Source: JAHEKD01 sp965215945 (GTDB lineage Bacteria; Pseudomonadota; Gammaproteobacteria; Arenicellales; JAHEKD01). Taken from it: 45,903 bases of DNA. The notes beneath the pieces are model-generated. The model saw nothing but the letters and a program-made list of their open reading frames with translations, had not been told where the DNA came from and did not search any database. The stretch lies in NCBI GenBank assembly GCA_965215945.1, contig CBDCFC010000045.1:1-45903 (forward strand). Reading direction: 5' to 3'. Positions 9,588 to 18,222 of the stretch are shown piece after piece (position 1 is the first letter of the stretch; the number at the start of each line of letters is the position of its first letter). The translations under genes were made by a program, and so were the position numbers.

Positions 9588-9599
9588 TATTTAAGAGGC
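9588..9599 (+). repeat. 12-bp direct repeat, left flank of IS5-family element
   Basis: TATTTAAGAGGC here is repeated exactly at 11046-11057 on the other side of the insertion sequence. The pair brackets 1446 bp. Target duplications of IS5-family elements are usually shorter, so either the duplication is unusually long or part of the match is the element's own end. Confidence 0.6.
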
Positions 9600-11045
9600 C
9601 CTGAAGTATCAGTGCACATGGACGAATTTGTAACGAATTAATTTGATTTCAAACCAATTATTGATCCAATATCGGCTGTGTTTACAGACACGATAAAACT
9701 CAGCCAGTAGTTTAACGAAGTTGTACCCAGCCGCTGCTAAAACGGCATTGATTCGATCCCCGATTTCACCTTTAAGATAATTCCGGTTCATCCGGTAGTC
9801 AGATTTTAAGTGTCCAATCGTCGGTTCAATACAAGCACGTCGCTTGTACCAACGCTTCATTGTCCGGGTCAGCCGTTTAGGTAGTTTATTCACCACATGC
9901 ACTTTGGCCTGGCCGGTATAGTCATGCCCTCGATAGCCCCGATCACAATACACATGAGCTGGGGTGTGTTGCGTTAAAGTCTTAATCTGTTCAATCGATT
10001 GGTTCAACGTATGCCCGTCATAGGGATTGCGGTGACTCACCGCACTGATGATCCAGTTGTTTTTACTGGTCGCGGCTAAAGCGACCTTGTTACCAAATTC
10101 ATAGCGTTTATGGGCTTTGCCTTTGGCTATGCACTTTACCTCTGGCGCATGCATACTATACAACTTGTCTTTATCATGACGCTGCTGGGTATGAATCCGT
10201 TTGGCACGGCCAATGAATTCAGATAATTCACTGTCCATGTTCACTGCCTTGCGCTCAACATCACGAATTACCCGGCCCAGGTAGGTCTTCAACTTACGGG
10301 TTTGACCGCGTGCTCGTTTCATCTGAGAGGCATGCGCATAGCGGGATTGTTTGAGTAACGCGCGTTTACCCACCCGCACATAACTTTGCCTTAATGTTAT
10401 CCCTCGACGTTTCGCTTCACGTACCAATACCCCTCGCGCTTTGTCATATAAACGGGCATCAGTCGGAAATGCCATCGCTTTTTCCTGCACCGTGGTGTCC
10501 ACGTTGACATGGCGAAACTCGCTGAGTTTGAGTAATCCACCACGCTTAGCCAACTCAATCGTTTCACCTAACAAGACCTCCAATTTGTCACCTACCCGAT
10601 GACGCCATTTCACAAGACTCGTTGGATGCAACGGTAACTCATGTTGCAAATACTCATAGCCACAAAAATACTGCCAATACGGATTCTCTACCCAGCGTTC
10701 CACCACCGATTCATCCGACTCATCAAACGCATATTTCAAGTAATGTAATCCGACTAACAAACGTGTCGGTAACGGTGGTTGTCCGGCTCCTGATGTGTAC
10801 AACTCATCTAACTCTGACTCTAAACGCGACCAACCTATCCGCTCGCTTAGGCGCACTAACGGATGGGACATATTCAAAATCTGGCAGAGCTGAGAACGGA
10901 ATAAATCGGGATTATTATCGGACTTTTTGGGCTTCATAGATTGCAAGAAATTCAATATTTTCGATCAGTTTCTTGCAATCTATTTTATCAAATTACAACC
11001 ATTTGTTCAGTGTAATCAATCCCTTATCTATTCTTCAGGAACGAC
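9600..11045 (-). mobile_element. IS5-family insertion sequence, about 1.45 kb
   Basis: The element contains one complete DDE transposase on the minus strand. Imperfect inverted ends share CCTGAAG: CCTGAAGTAT starts at 9600, and its inverse ATTCTTCAGG lies at 11030-11039, six bases inside the right boundary drawn here. Exact 12-bp direct repeats (9588-9599 and 11046-11057) define the limits. Because the two inverted ends are offset by about six bases, each boundary could be wrong by that much. The transposase stop codon lies only about ten bases from the left end; about 90 bp of non-coding sequence precede its start. It inserted in the gap after uvrB and breaks no recognisable gene. Confidence 0.75.
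9609..10955 (-). CDS. IS5-family DDE transposase
   Basis: The 448-residue protein is intact. The N-terminus (DLFRSQLCQILNMSHPLVRL) and the segments PTRLLVGLHYLKYAFDESDE and NVDTTVQEKAMAFPTDARL are typical of the large IS5-family transposases with a DUF772-type N-terminal domain. The catalytic acids appear in NVDTTVQEK, CDRGYRG and the RRACIEPTIGHLK segment, which follows the R-x3-E-x6-K pattern of DDE transposases. The basic middle section (KRRGITLRQSYVRVGKRALL) is also typical. An intact frame and flanking repeats suggest a fairly recent insertion. The exact subgroup cannot be settled without a database. Confidence 0.9.
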   Translation of the reverse strand: MNFLQSMKPKKSDNNPDLFRSQLCQILNMSHPLVRLSERIGWSRLESELDELYTSGAGQPPLPTRLLVGLHYLKYAFDESDESVVERWVENPYWQYFCGYEYLQHELPLHPTSLVKWRHRVGDKLEVLLGETIELAKRGGLLKLSEFRHVNVDTTVQEKAMAFPTDARLYDKARGVLVREAKRRGITLRQSYVRVGKRALLKQSRYAHASQMKRARGQTRKLKTYLGRVIRDVERKAVNMDSELSEFIGRAKRIHTQQRHDKDKLYSMHAPEVKCIAKGKAHKRYEFGNKVALAATSKNNWIISAVSHRNPYDGHTLNQSIEQIKTLTQHTPAHVYCDRGYRGHDYTGQAKVHVVNKLPKRLTRTMKRWYKRRACIEPTIGHLKSDYRMNRNYLKGEIGDRINAVLAAAGYNFVKLLAEFYRVCKHSRYWINNWFEIKLIRYKFVHVH

Positions 11046-11057
11046 TATTTAAGAGGC
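11046..11057 (+). repeat. 12-bp direct repeat, right flank of IS5-family element
   Basis: TATTTAAGAGGC, identical to 9588-9599 on the other side of the insertion sequence. Confidence 0.6.
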
Positions 11058-11081
11058 TTGTACTAGCTCATGGTTTTAAAT

Positions 11082-12014
11082 TTATGATTTTAGTACGAAA
11101 GGGTCTATGTTGGATCCCGTAAGAATTGTGGCAATCTTCTCTCTAGAATTACTTGCTGTTCTTTTAATTGCCGCAACACCAACTGCGGCTGATGGTTCTA
11201 CGATAAGATTTTCCATTTGGAATAGTAGCTTCATAGAATCGATGATCTCCTCATCTGAAACGCAAGTTATATCATCAACGACTTTAAGCATATTTTCAAA
11301 AGCTAAGGGTTCAGGTCTATCTATTGCTAGCCCATCTGCGATGGTACTGGTAGTTTCATGATTGATAATTTCCCCATTTTGCCAAGAATCGTACATTGCT
11401 GAAGCACCTTGTGCACAAACTCCTAATATCTTAACTTTTGATAAATTTTGTTTTATCCACGAGCCAATACCGTTGATTAATGCTCCGTCTCCTACTGGTA
11501 TATAGATAATATCGAGATTAACTTTCTGTTGAGTAATTTCAAGGCCAATAGTTCCTGCTCCCTCGGTTATTTCATTAACTACACCATCTATTAAAAAGTA
11601 AGCATCTATCTCCTGAGCAAACTTCTTTGCCGCTAAATCGGCAAGAGCATATGTTGATCCAGCTTTGTGAACAGTTGCGCCTAGTGACTGAATGGCTTTA
11701 ACTTTGATGGGGTTAGTATGATCAACAGTAAATACATCGACTTTGATTCCTCTTCGACAACATGAGTAGGCAACTGCTTGTCCGAAGTTGCCTGCTGATA
11801 CGCATACAATTCTGTCATGATTAAAATTATTATTTGTTACCCACCATTCTGTACCTCGGGCTTTAAAGCTTGCAACTGGAGTATGGGTTTCATGTTTTAG
11901 CCAGATTTCTTGTCCAAACATTCTAGATAAAGCTTCGCTTTTACGAAAAGGAGTATCCTTGACATTGTCTGGAAGTGCAAAATATGCGCTGGAGATATTT
12001 TTGTTTGAAATCAT
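11082..12014 (-). CDS. PLP-dependent enzyme of the threonine/serine dehydratase family (fold type II)
   Basis: The 310-residue protein aligns by motif with catabolic threonine and serine dehydratases. K51 in PVASFKARG is the lysine that binds PLP, and SAGNFGQAVA (about 73-82) is the substrate-binding loop. The glycine loop that holds the PLP phosphate, normally GGGGL, is changed to PVGDGAL. The C-terminal serine expected near PLP N1 may lie in ILTGSN. There is no C-terminal regulatory ACT domain, so it is not a biosynthetic IlvA. The altered loop means substrate and even reaction (dehydratase, racemase or other lyase) are open. It sits beside an insertion sequence and looks AT-richer than its neighbours, which suggests transfer. 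Confidence 0.75.
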   Translation of the reverse strand: MISNKNISSAYFALPDNVKDTPFRKSEALSRMFGQEIWLKHETHTPVASFKARGTEWWVTNNNFNHDRIVCVSAGNFGQAVAYSCCRRGIKVDVFTVDHTNPIKVKAIQSLGATVHKAGSTYALADLAAKKFAQEIDAYFLIDGVVNEITEGAGTIGLEITQQKVNLDIIYIPVGDGALINGIGSWIKQNLSKVKILGVCAQGASAMYDSWQNGEIINHETTSTIADGLAIDRPEPLAFENMLKVVDDITCVSDEEIIDSMKLLFQMENLIVEPSAAVGVAAIKRTASNSREKIATILTGSNIDPFVLKS

Positions 12015-12091
12015 GGTTGATTAGACTTTTACTAATGTTGCTCTAAATTTAGTACTAATTTACATTCTAAGATGAATTTGAAATTTATGGT

Positions 12092-12592
12092 TTAGCTTTT
12101 TATTATTCGTTTAACGACGTGAATTCTTTTCGCCCACCATTGTTCTTTGTTTAAGTCAGTTTTTGTTACGCCCTTGGAGCTGGTTGCTTGCAGGACAATG
12201 TTGTTATCCAGGTAAATTCCAACATGACCGTAACCGTTTTTTAAATCAAAGAAAACCAGATCGCCGGCTTTAGCGTTTTTCAATTTAACTTTTTTACCAA
12301 CATTGATTTGCTGTTTGGTGGAGCGGGGAATATTGACCGACAGATGATTTTTAAAGACGCGCTGGGTAAAGCCGGAGCAGTCTGCCGCGACATGAGGTTG
12401 TTGTCGCCCATATCCATAAGGAGTTCCCAGCCAGTTTAAATAGGCTTGCTCAAGTTTTTCTCTGACCTGATATTCACTGATATTGAGATTGAGAGGCGGT
12501 GTTTCATCAATTGCACGGGAATAGACGGAAGGTTTGATTGCCGAACAACCTGATAATATTATAATGGTAGTTAAAACAATTATCCTAAACAT
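12092..12592 (-). CDS. NlpC/P60-family lipoprotein, predicted peptidoglycan endopeptidase
   Basis: The 166-residue protein starts with a signal peptide and lipobox LSGC (cysteine 16). The NlpC/P60 domain fills the C-terminal two thirds, with catalytic C72 in DCSGF and H123 in GHVGIYL. The third polar residue, histidine in E. coli MepS, appears as Q135 in VLQATSSKG; family members with Gln or Asn there are known. It probably cuts the D-Glu/mDAP bond or the mDAP crosslink in the wall, like MepS/NlpC. It is transcribed alone, divergently from the sirtuin gene. Confidence 0.88.
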   Translation of the reverse strand: MFRIIVLTTIIILSGCSAIKPSVYSRAIDETPPLNLNISEYQVREKLEQAYLNWLGTPYGYGRQQPHVAADCSGFTQRVFKNHLSVNIPRSTKQQINVGKKVKLKNAKAGDLVFFDLKNGYGHVGIYLDNNIVLQATSSKGVTKTDLNKEQWWAKRIHVVKRIIKS

Positions 12593-12712
12593 ATCAATAA
12601 TATATCACTAAATATTAACCTAATATATAGTTTTATATTGAACTTGCACTGAATTGGTTAAGGTTGCTTGGATGATTAGCCAATGCCTAAGCATTTACTT
12701 TAAACTGCTGCC

Positions 12713-13537
12713 ATGGACGTTAATTCAAATGATCACTCAAAAATTCTTCAACTGGTAGATTTGTTATCGCGTAGTCCCGGTTTTTGCGTTTTAACAGGCG
12801 CCGGTGTTAGTACTCAGTCCGGTTTGCCGGCCTATCGTGATGAAAACGGGGAATGGAAACATTCCAAACCCATGCAGCATCAGGACTTTGTGTCCAGCGA
12901 ATCAAGACGTAAGTATTATTGGGCCAGAAGCATGCTGGGTTGGCCAAGCTTTAATAACGCAAAGCCTAGTCAGGCTCACCAGAATATTGCTGCGCTGCAA
13001 AATGAAGGTTTTGTCGGGCCAATTATTACCCAAAATGTTGATCGTTTGCACCAGGCCGCAGGGAGTAAACAGATATTGGATTTACATGGTCGATTGGATG
13101 AAGTTATCTGCCTGAACTGCAATCAATTGTTTTCAAGGCATGATTTTCAATCAAAGTTAGAATCACTTAACCCAGGTTTTGGCGCTGAGAAGAAATCACT
13201 TAGACCTGATGGAGACGTCGATATTGACTCTACGTCACTGCAATCTTTCTGTGTACCTTCTTGTAAATTGTGCGATGGTGTCCTGAAACCGAATGTTGTT
13301 TTTTTTGGAGGTGTGTTAAACCCAGATATTGTTAAAAAGGCGAGCAAGGCCGTAGATGCAAGCCCTGGTTTAATCGCTGTTGGATCTTCACTAATGGTTT
13401 ATTCGGGTTATCGCTATGTGAAACAGGCGATAGAGTTAAATAAACCGGTTATTTGTATCAATCAGGGCGTGACGCGAGCGGATGGTTTGTTTGATCAAAA
13501 GGCGCTACGTCAGTTGTGTGAAACACTGATTAATTAA
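12713..13537 (+). CDS. NAD-dependent protein deacylase, Sir2 family (class II-like)
   Basis: The 274-residue sirtuin has GAGVSTQSGLPAYRD (29-43) and TQNVDRLH (106-113) for NAD binding, and catalytic H125 in LHGRL. The zinc cysteines are C133/C136 and C184/C187. The GEWKH sequence after the NAD motif and the length resemble SIRT4-like class II bacterial sirtuins rather than CobB. Such enzymes remove acyl groups from lysine and release nicotinamide and O-acyl-ADP-ribose. Substrates are unknown. Its end overlaps the convergent gshA by 8 bp. Confidence 0.9.
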   Translation: MDVNSNDHSKILQLVDLLSRSPGFCVLTGAGVSTQSGLPAYRDENGEWKHSKPMQHQDFVSSESRRKYYWARSMLGWPSFNNAKPSQAHQNIAALQNEGFVGPIITQNVDRLHQAAGSKQILDLHGRLDEVICLNCNQLFSRHDFQSKLESLNPGFGAEKKSLRPDGDVDIDSTSLQSFCVPSCKLCDGVLKPNVVFFGGVLNPDIVKKASKAVDASPGLIAVGSSLMVYSGYRYVKQAIELNKPVICINQGVTRADGLFDQKALRQLCETLIN

Positions 13538-15095
13538 GTGTCTCATTAAAATAAGCATCCAGATAATCGTCAAAGTTGAGTGAATCAGAGTCCTCTCGTT
13601 GTTCTTGTTGTGCTAACGACTCCTGCGATTCTTTTATCAACTCAGATTGTCGGAATTCATTCAGTGGTTTTTTTAGTTCATCCTCATGCTGTTTTGTTTT
13701 GCGCATGGCGTATTCAAAAAATGACTCATCATTATTTCTCATCGCCTCAATGATTTTTGCCGAGGGGGTCAAGTCGGGATCATTAGCTTTAGCAACTTGT
13801 TGGCTCAATGCTTTGGTATGCAAATCGTGATTATTTGCCTTATCCAATAATTCAACGATTGGTTTGAGTTGTTCAAGTAATTCCAGCATTAGCTCTTTAG
13901 CACTGACTTCCTTCCCGTCTTGAAGTAACGTCAAATCAGTTTTACGGCCGTGGCGAACAATGCGATTACGATTTTCCGGTACTTCAAGTTTTTCCAGATC
14001 CGACATGATATCAGATTCGCTGAACAAACAATGCAATAGCAAAGTGTCGACAAACCTGATTTGATTTTCATCAATACCGACTGGCGAATCAGGATTAATA
14101 TCCAGGCAACGCACCTCGACATAACCAATTCCGCGTTGCTTTAATGCTGTGGTGGGTTTTTCGCCAGAATCAATAACCTGCTTAGGGCGGATCACTGTGT
14201 AATATTCATTTTCTATTTGTAACAAGTTCGCATTTAACTGCTTATATTCATCATCAATTTTTACCCCGATTTGTTCGTAATCCGGGTAAGGTTGTTCGGT
14301 TGCTTGCCGAAGCGTATTAATGTATGTGTTGACATTACATAATCCAATTTTGATTCGCGATTGAGCGATATTTCGGTAGCCTAGATCGCTCATTCTGAGC
14401 GTGGTTGCATCAGGGCCGTAAAAGCTAACGCTATCGAATAACTCTAAACCGTGCTGAGTGTCTTCACGTAAAAAAGACTTGCAAACAGCAGGTGAAGCGC
14501 CGAACAGATAAAGCAATAACCAACAATGGCGGTGAAAATTACGCACTAATCCCATGTAGAGATTAGAGATTTCATCTCTGGAAAGCTGTTTTTCAAACAA
14601 TCTGTTGAGTAAAGAATCCGGTACTGAAAAATTGTAATGAATGCCGGAGATCGTTTGCATGGCACTGCCATAGCGGTTGCTTAAGCCAACGCGATAAATA
14701 CGTTTCATTTTGCCGGAGTTAGAGTTGCCATATTCAGCAATCGGAATATTAGTAATGCCCGGTAGAATGCAGGGCATTGAATTCATCCACAGTAATTCAT
14801 CGCCGATATGTTGATAAGTGAATTGGTGTAATTTTTTTAAGAATTGCAAACATTCATCAACATCGGTAAAAACCGGGGTGACGAATTCCAATAAGCTTTC
14901 AGAAAAGTCGGTGGTAATCGAAGGATGACATAACGCCGAACCCAGTGCTTGTGGGTGTGGCGTTTGGGCTAGATTTCCATGTTTATCCAAACGCAGGCAT
15001 TCTCGTTCAATGCCGCGATTAATATTGGCTAGCCCGGAAAGCACATCCGTATGGTCAAGCTTATTTAAGCTGCTCTGCAGCTGATGCGTAGTCAT
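13530..15095 (-). CDS. gshA: Glutamate-cysteine ligase, GshA (proteobacterial type)
   Basis: The 521-residue enzyme makes gamma-glutamylcysteine, the first step of glutathione synthesis. The N-terminus GLANINRGIERECLRLDKHG and the HPSITTDFSESLLEFVTP segment (about 77-94) are hallmarks of the class I GshA seen in gammaproteobacteria. Length matches the E. coli enzyme (518). The C-terminal 30 residues are rich in Gln, Glu, Ser and Asp and look disordered. It is convergent with the sirtuin gene (8-bp overlap) and divergent from yjbQ. gshB is not in the window. Confidence 0.96.
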   Translation of the reverse strand: MTTHQLQSSLNKLDHTDVLSGLANINRGIERECLRLDKHGNLAQTPHPQALGSALCHPSITTDFSESLLEFVTPVFTDVDECLQFLKKLHQFTYQHIGDELLWMNSMPCILPGITNIPIAEYGNSNSGKMKRIYRVGLSNRYGSAMQTISGIHYNFSVPDSLLNRLFEKQLSRDEISNLYMGLVRNFHRHCWLLLYLFGASPAVCKSFLREDTQHGLELFDSVSFYGPDATTLRMSDLGYRNIAQSRIKIGLCNVNTYINTLRQATEQPYPDYEQIGVKIDDEYKQLNANLLQIENEYYTVIRPKQVIDSGEKPTTALKQRGIGYVEVRCLDINPDSPVGIDENQIRFVDTLLLHCLFSESDIMSDLEKLEVPENRNRIVRHGRKTDLTLLQDGKEVSAKELMLELLEQLKPIVELLDKANNHDLHTKALSQQVAKANDPDLTPSAKIIEAMRNNDESFFEYAMRKTKQHEDELKKPLNEFRQSELIKESQESLAQQEQREDSDSLNFDDYLDAYFNETLN

Positions 15096-15145
15096 TATCA
15101 GATTGATTTAGGTGCTAAAATAATGGACAGATAAGGATTGAATGA

Positions 15146-15559
15146 ATGATTGATCAGCAAACGCTTACGATCTCTACCGATGGCCGGGGTTTTTATGATA
15201 TTACTCCTAAGGTTGTGCAATTTGTTCAGCGTTGTGATACTGAAAAAGGATTGTGCCATGTCTTTATTCAACACACCAGTGCGTCATTATTAATTTGTGA
15301 AAATGCTGACCCAAGCGTTCGGGTCGATGTCGAGAATTTTTTCTCAAGATTGGTTATTGATGGTGATGAAAGATACGAGCATTGCTATGAGGGTGCAGAT
15401 GATATGGCTGGCCATTTGCGCAGCATTCTGACCGAGAGCTCAATTCAATTGCCGATAACTGACCACCGATTAAACTTAGGCACTTGGCAAGGCATTTACC
15501 TCTATGAACATCGCTACCGTCCGCATCAACGAAAAATTGTTTTGACTGTCTATGGTTGA
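15146..15559 (+). CDS. yjbQ: YjbQ/UPF0047 family protein
   Basis: The 137-residue protein has the UPF0047 signature: FIQHTSASLLICENADPSV near residues 41-59, YEHCYEGADDMAGHLRS near 80-96, and LGTWQGIYLYEHR near 111-123, with conserved histidines that bind metal. E. coli YjbQ has weak thiamine phosphate synthase activity, and the family is sometimes named secondary thiamine-phosphate synthase; the physiological role is uncertain. Length is normal. It is divergent from gshA across 50 bp. Confidence 0.92.
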   Translation: MIDQQTLTISTDGRGFYDITPKVVQFVQRCDTEKGLCHVFIQHTSASLLICENADPSVRVDVENFFSRLVIDGDERYEHCYEGADDMAGHLRSILTESSIQLPITDHRLNLGTWQGIYLYEHRYRPHQRKIVLTVYG

Positions 15560-15621
15560 CAGTGTAATTATTAATTCAATTTATGGTTAGGGGCACAGAC
15601 GAAAAATGAATCTAATCAAAT

Positions 15622-15705
15622 CGTCATTCCTGCGAAGGCAGGAATCCAGGAGAATTCAATGTTTCTGGATGCCGGATATCATTTCATGATTCCAATGGCA
15701 TGACG
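15622..15705. repeat. REP-like dispersed palindromic repeat
   Basis: The 84-bp sequence begins CGTCATTCC and ends GGCATGACG, so its ends are inverted copies. It contains the small hairpin CCTGC-GAAG-GCAGG (15629-15642) and CCAG/CTGG arms further in. This CGTCATTCCTGCGAAGGCAGG form is a dispersed intergenic repeat I know from many proteobacterial genomes. GGTTAGGGG lies on both sides (15585-15593 and 15705-15713); the right copy supplies the ribosome binding site of dusA. Confidence 0.75.
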
Positions 15706-15717
15706 GTTAGGGGATCT

Positions 15718-16707
15718 ATGAGTTCACTAGTAGTCGATCGAAAAATTTGTTTGGCGCCGATGATGGATTACACCGATCGGCATTTTCGCTATTTAATGCG
15801 TTTGATTAGCCAAAACATGCTGCTTTATACTGAAATGGTGCATTGTGGTGCTATTTTGTTTGGTGACCGTGATCGATTTTTGCAATTTCATCCCTCTGAG
15901 ACACCAGTCGCCCTACAACTAGGTGGCAATGATCCAAAGCAACTGGCGGAATCGGCAAAAATCGCCGAAGGCTATGGTTATAGCGAGGTAAATCTAAATG
16001 TAGGTTGTCCGAGCGATCGAGTTCGGTCCGGCCGGTTCGGAGCCTGTTTAATGGCGGATCCAGAGCTAGTCGCTGATTGTGTGGCGTCGATGGTGGCTGC
16101 GGTGTCGATTCCCGTGACGGTTAAAAATCGCATTGGCATTGATAAGCAGGCTGATTATGGGTTTTTGCGACACTTTGTTGGAGTCGTGGCTCGTTCAGGT
16201 TGTCAGACGTTTATTATTCATGCACGTAAAGCCTGGCTGGATGGTTTAAGTCCCAAGCAAAACCGGGAAATTCCGCCACTTGAGTATGAAAGGGTTTATC
16301 AATTGAAAAATGATTTTCCTGAGCTTGAAATCATCATTAATGGCGGAATAAGATGTTATGATCAGATTGATGACCACTTAAATCATGTAGATGGCGTCAT
16401 GATCGGGCGTAAAGCCTATGAAAACCCCTATTATTGGCGACAAATCGACGAAAAATACTTTAATGCCGAAAAGTCCGATATTTCGCGTGAAACATTTGTC
16501 AAACAATACACTGAGTATATACAATCCCAACTTAGTCATGATATTTACTTAAAACACACGGCCAGGCATATATTGAACATGTTTGCAGGTCAACCGGGGG
16601 CAAAAGCCTGGCGGCGTTATTTAAGTGAAAATATGAATAATCGTTCAAAAGGCGTAGAAATTATTGAACAGGCAATGGAACTATTAGAATTAAAACGATG
16701 TGCATGA
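15718..16707 (+). CDS. dusA: tRNA-dihydrouridine(20/20a) synthase DusA
   Basis: The 329-residue flavoenzyme reduces U20/U20a in the tRNA D-loop. The start APMMDYTDRHFRYLMR and the catalytic segment NVGCPSDRVRSGRFGACLM with C97 are specific to the DusA subfamily. FMN-binding residues are expected in IIHARKAWL and GGIRCYDQI. An upstream in-frame ATG at 15700 lies inside the REP-like repeat; the ATG at 15718 is preferred because AGGGG (15709-15713) precedes it at the right distance and homologues start near here. The stop codon lies just before the SRPBCC gene. Confidence 0.95.
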   Translation: MSSLVVDRKICLAPMMDYTDRHFRYLMRLISQNMLLYTEMVHCGAILFGDRDRFLQFHPSETPVALQLGGNDPKQLAESAKIAEGYGYSEVNLNVGCPSDRVRSGRFGACLMADPELVADCVASMVAAVSIPVTVKNRIGIDKQADYGFLRHFVGVVARSGCQTFIIHARKAWLDGLSPKQNREIPPLEYERVYQLKNDFPELEIIINGGIRCYDQIDDHLNHVDGVMIGRKAYENPYYWRQIDEKYFNAEKSDISRETFVKQYTEYIQSQLSHDIYLKHTARHILNMFAGQPGAKAWRRYLSENMNNRSKGVEIIEQAMELLELKRCA

Positions 16708-16717
16708 GGTTAAAGAT

Positions 16718-17272
16718 ATGTTAAAAAAAGTCATGATCGTATTGATACTGAACCTGGGTTTAAGTCAAGTTTATGCTTATTCGATCAACGATGTCGAAGT
16801 TATACGCTACGGTGAACGCTATCTCATTACATTCGAAGCCCAACTTGATGCACCGGTCGATGAAGTTAAAGAAGTGATTTATGACTTTGAAGAGGCGAGC
16901 AAGCTAACATCGGCGGTGAAAAGCACGGAGGTTTATCGTTTTGATGATAATACTGCTAGGGTGACAGCAATTATGCGACCCTGCATCTTCATTTTTTGCA
17001 AAACCATGGAAAAGTTGACTATTGTGAATCTTGAGGAAGATCAGATTCGCTTAATGGGTGTGGAAGATGCCGGCAGTTTTCGAAATTCTAGTGAAACGAT
17101 TAAATTTGCTGAGGCTGGCGCTGGTACAGCACTGAAATATAAGGGTGATATTTCACCGAACTTTTACATGCCCAATTGGTTGGGTGTGCGTTTTATACGT
17201 GGTTCTGTTCGCAAGTATTTAGGTGGTTTATTAGCAAATATAGAGACCAAAGCTAACGGCGGTGGTGCTTAA
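16718..17272 (+). CDS. Exported SRPBCC/START-like lipid- or ligand-binding protein
   Basis: The 184-residue product has a signal peptide (LKKVMIVLILNLGLSQVYA, cut after about residue 20) and a SRPBCC domain. The repeating pattern LDAPVDEVKEVIYDFE is the entry to the START/polyketide cyclase fold. It is predicted to be periplasmic and to bind a hydrophobic ligand, but no substrate can be named. An alternative ATG at 16700 would overlap dusA and bury the signal peptide; the ATG at 16718 has GAGG at 16706-16709 upstream. It forms an operon with dusA and the next gene. Confidence 0.7.
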   Translation: MLKKVMIVLILNLGLSQVYAYSINDVEVIRYGERYLITFEAQLDAPVDEVKEVIYDFEEASKLTSAVKSTEVYRFDDNTARVTAIMRPCIFIFCKTMEKLTIVNLEEDQIRLMGVEDAGSFRNSSETIKFAEAGAGTALKYKGDISPNFYMPNWLGVRFIRGSVRKYLGGLLANIETKANGGGA

Positions 17273-18119
17273 AACTTCTGGTCCTAGGCGTTCCGCACTT
17301 TACGTTCCGTCAAATAATACTCGTGCCCTTGCCAAAGCGCCTTTATTAAACGCTGATGTACTGATTTACGACCTGGAAGATGCTGTTCTAGTCGATCAAA
17401 AAGTTCAAGCAAGGAATAATCTAACTCAGCATTTAGCTAATACAACTCATCAAAGCGAAGTTGTAATTCGAATCAACTCAACACGAAGGTCAGCATTTTA
17501 CGATGATCTCACCTGGCTTGAGAACGTGGACAACATCGACGCTGTTTTGTTACCGAAAATCCGTGAAGCGGTTGAATTAGAACAAGCAAAAAAAATGTTG
17601 AAGCACGTTAACTTTAATAAATCAATCTGGCTGCTGATAGAGACAGTTGATGCAATTTTAAATCTCGCTGAAATCGTCAAACATGTTACTAAAAATGCCG
17701 CGCTGGTTTTAGGTGCGGAAGATTTAGCCAAGGAAATGCGTATTAACCATACTCCAGGCAGGTTAGGCCTGTTGCCTGTATTGACGCAACTGATTTTACA
17801 TGGTCGTAGTGCAAAGTTGACGATTCTGGATGCGGTTTTTTCAAACCTTGATAATGATTTGGGTTTTAACCAGTCTTGTGAACAGGCTAAAAATTTGGGT
17901 TTTGACGGTAAAACATTGATTCATCCCAAACAAATTGATTTGGCTAATCAAATTTTCTCACCAACAATCCAGGAAATTGACCGGGCAACTCAAATACTGG
18001 AATGCTGGAATAACCGCGATAGCTTACATGGTGTTATTGTAGTCGATGGGGAAGTGATAGAACGGTTGCATGTTAAGCAAGCTCAAGAGTTGCTTAATCG
18101 TGCGAAATATAATCCATAG
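17262..18119 (+). CDS. HpcH/HpaI-family CoA ester lyase, CitE-like
   Basis: The 285-residue protein opens with RRSALYVPSNNTRALAKAP and DVLIYDLEDAVLVDQK, signatures of CitE-like lyases (citrate lyase beta, malyl- and citramalyl-CoA lyases). LGAEDLAKEMR and DGKTLIHPKQID are the later conserved segments; acidic residues E and D there bind Mg. Free-standing CitE-like proteins act on beta-hydroxyacyl-CoA thioesters. No citrate lyase partner genes lie nearby, so the substrate is open. The start is GTG at 17262 or 17265, overlapping the end of the SRPBCC gene. Confidence 0.85.
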   Translation: MVLKTSGPRRSALYVPSNNTRALAKAPLLNADVLIYDLEDAVLVDQKVQARNNLTQHLANTTHQSEVVIRINSTRRSAFYDDLTWLENVDNIDAVLLPKIREAVELEQAKKMLKHVNFNKSIWLLIETVDAILNLAEIVKHVTKNAALVLGAEDLAKEMRINHTPGRLGLLPVLTQLILHGRSAKLTILDAVFSNLDNDLGFNQSCEQAKNLGFDGKTLIHPKQIDLANQIFSPTIQEIDRATQILECWNNRDSLHGVIVVDGEVIERLHVKQAQELLNRAKYNP

Positions 18120-18130
18120 CGATGGCAATA

Positions 18131-18158
18131 TTGACTTAAGCTTGGTTTGTTTTAAAAT
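18131..18158 (+). promoter_or_regulatory. Predicted sigma-70 promoter of the Gld-like ABC operon
   Basis: TTGACT (18131-18136) and TAAAAT (18153-18158) are separated by 16 bases, each one mismatch from consensus. They lie 65 bases before the ABC ATPase start and beyond the end of the CitE-like gene. Confidence 0.6.
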
Positions 18159-18222
18159 TCGCGCCTGCTTGAATAAAGTAACCTTGATCGGATACTAATT
18201 TTAATAAAAAAACATTTTTTCG

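Noticed and set aside
9561..9641. Short ORF beginning MTEVAIKVPYLRG and running into the IS5 element, as a gene disrupted by the insertion.
   Set aside because: If the element is removed the frame ends two codons later, so there was no larger gene to disrupt.
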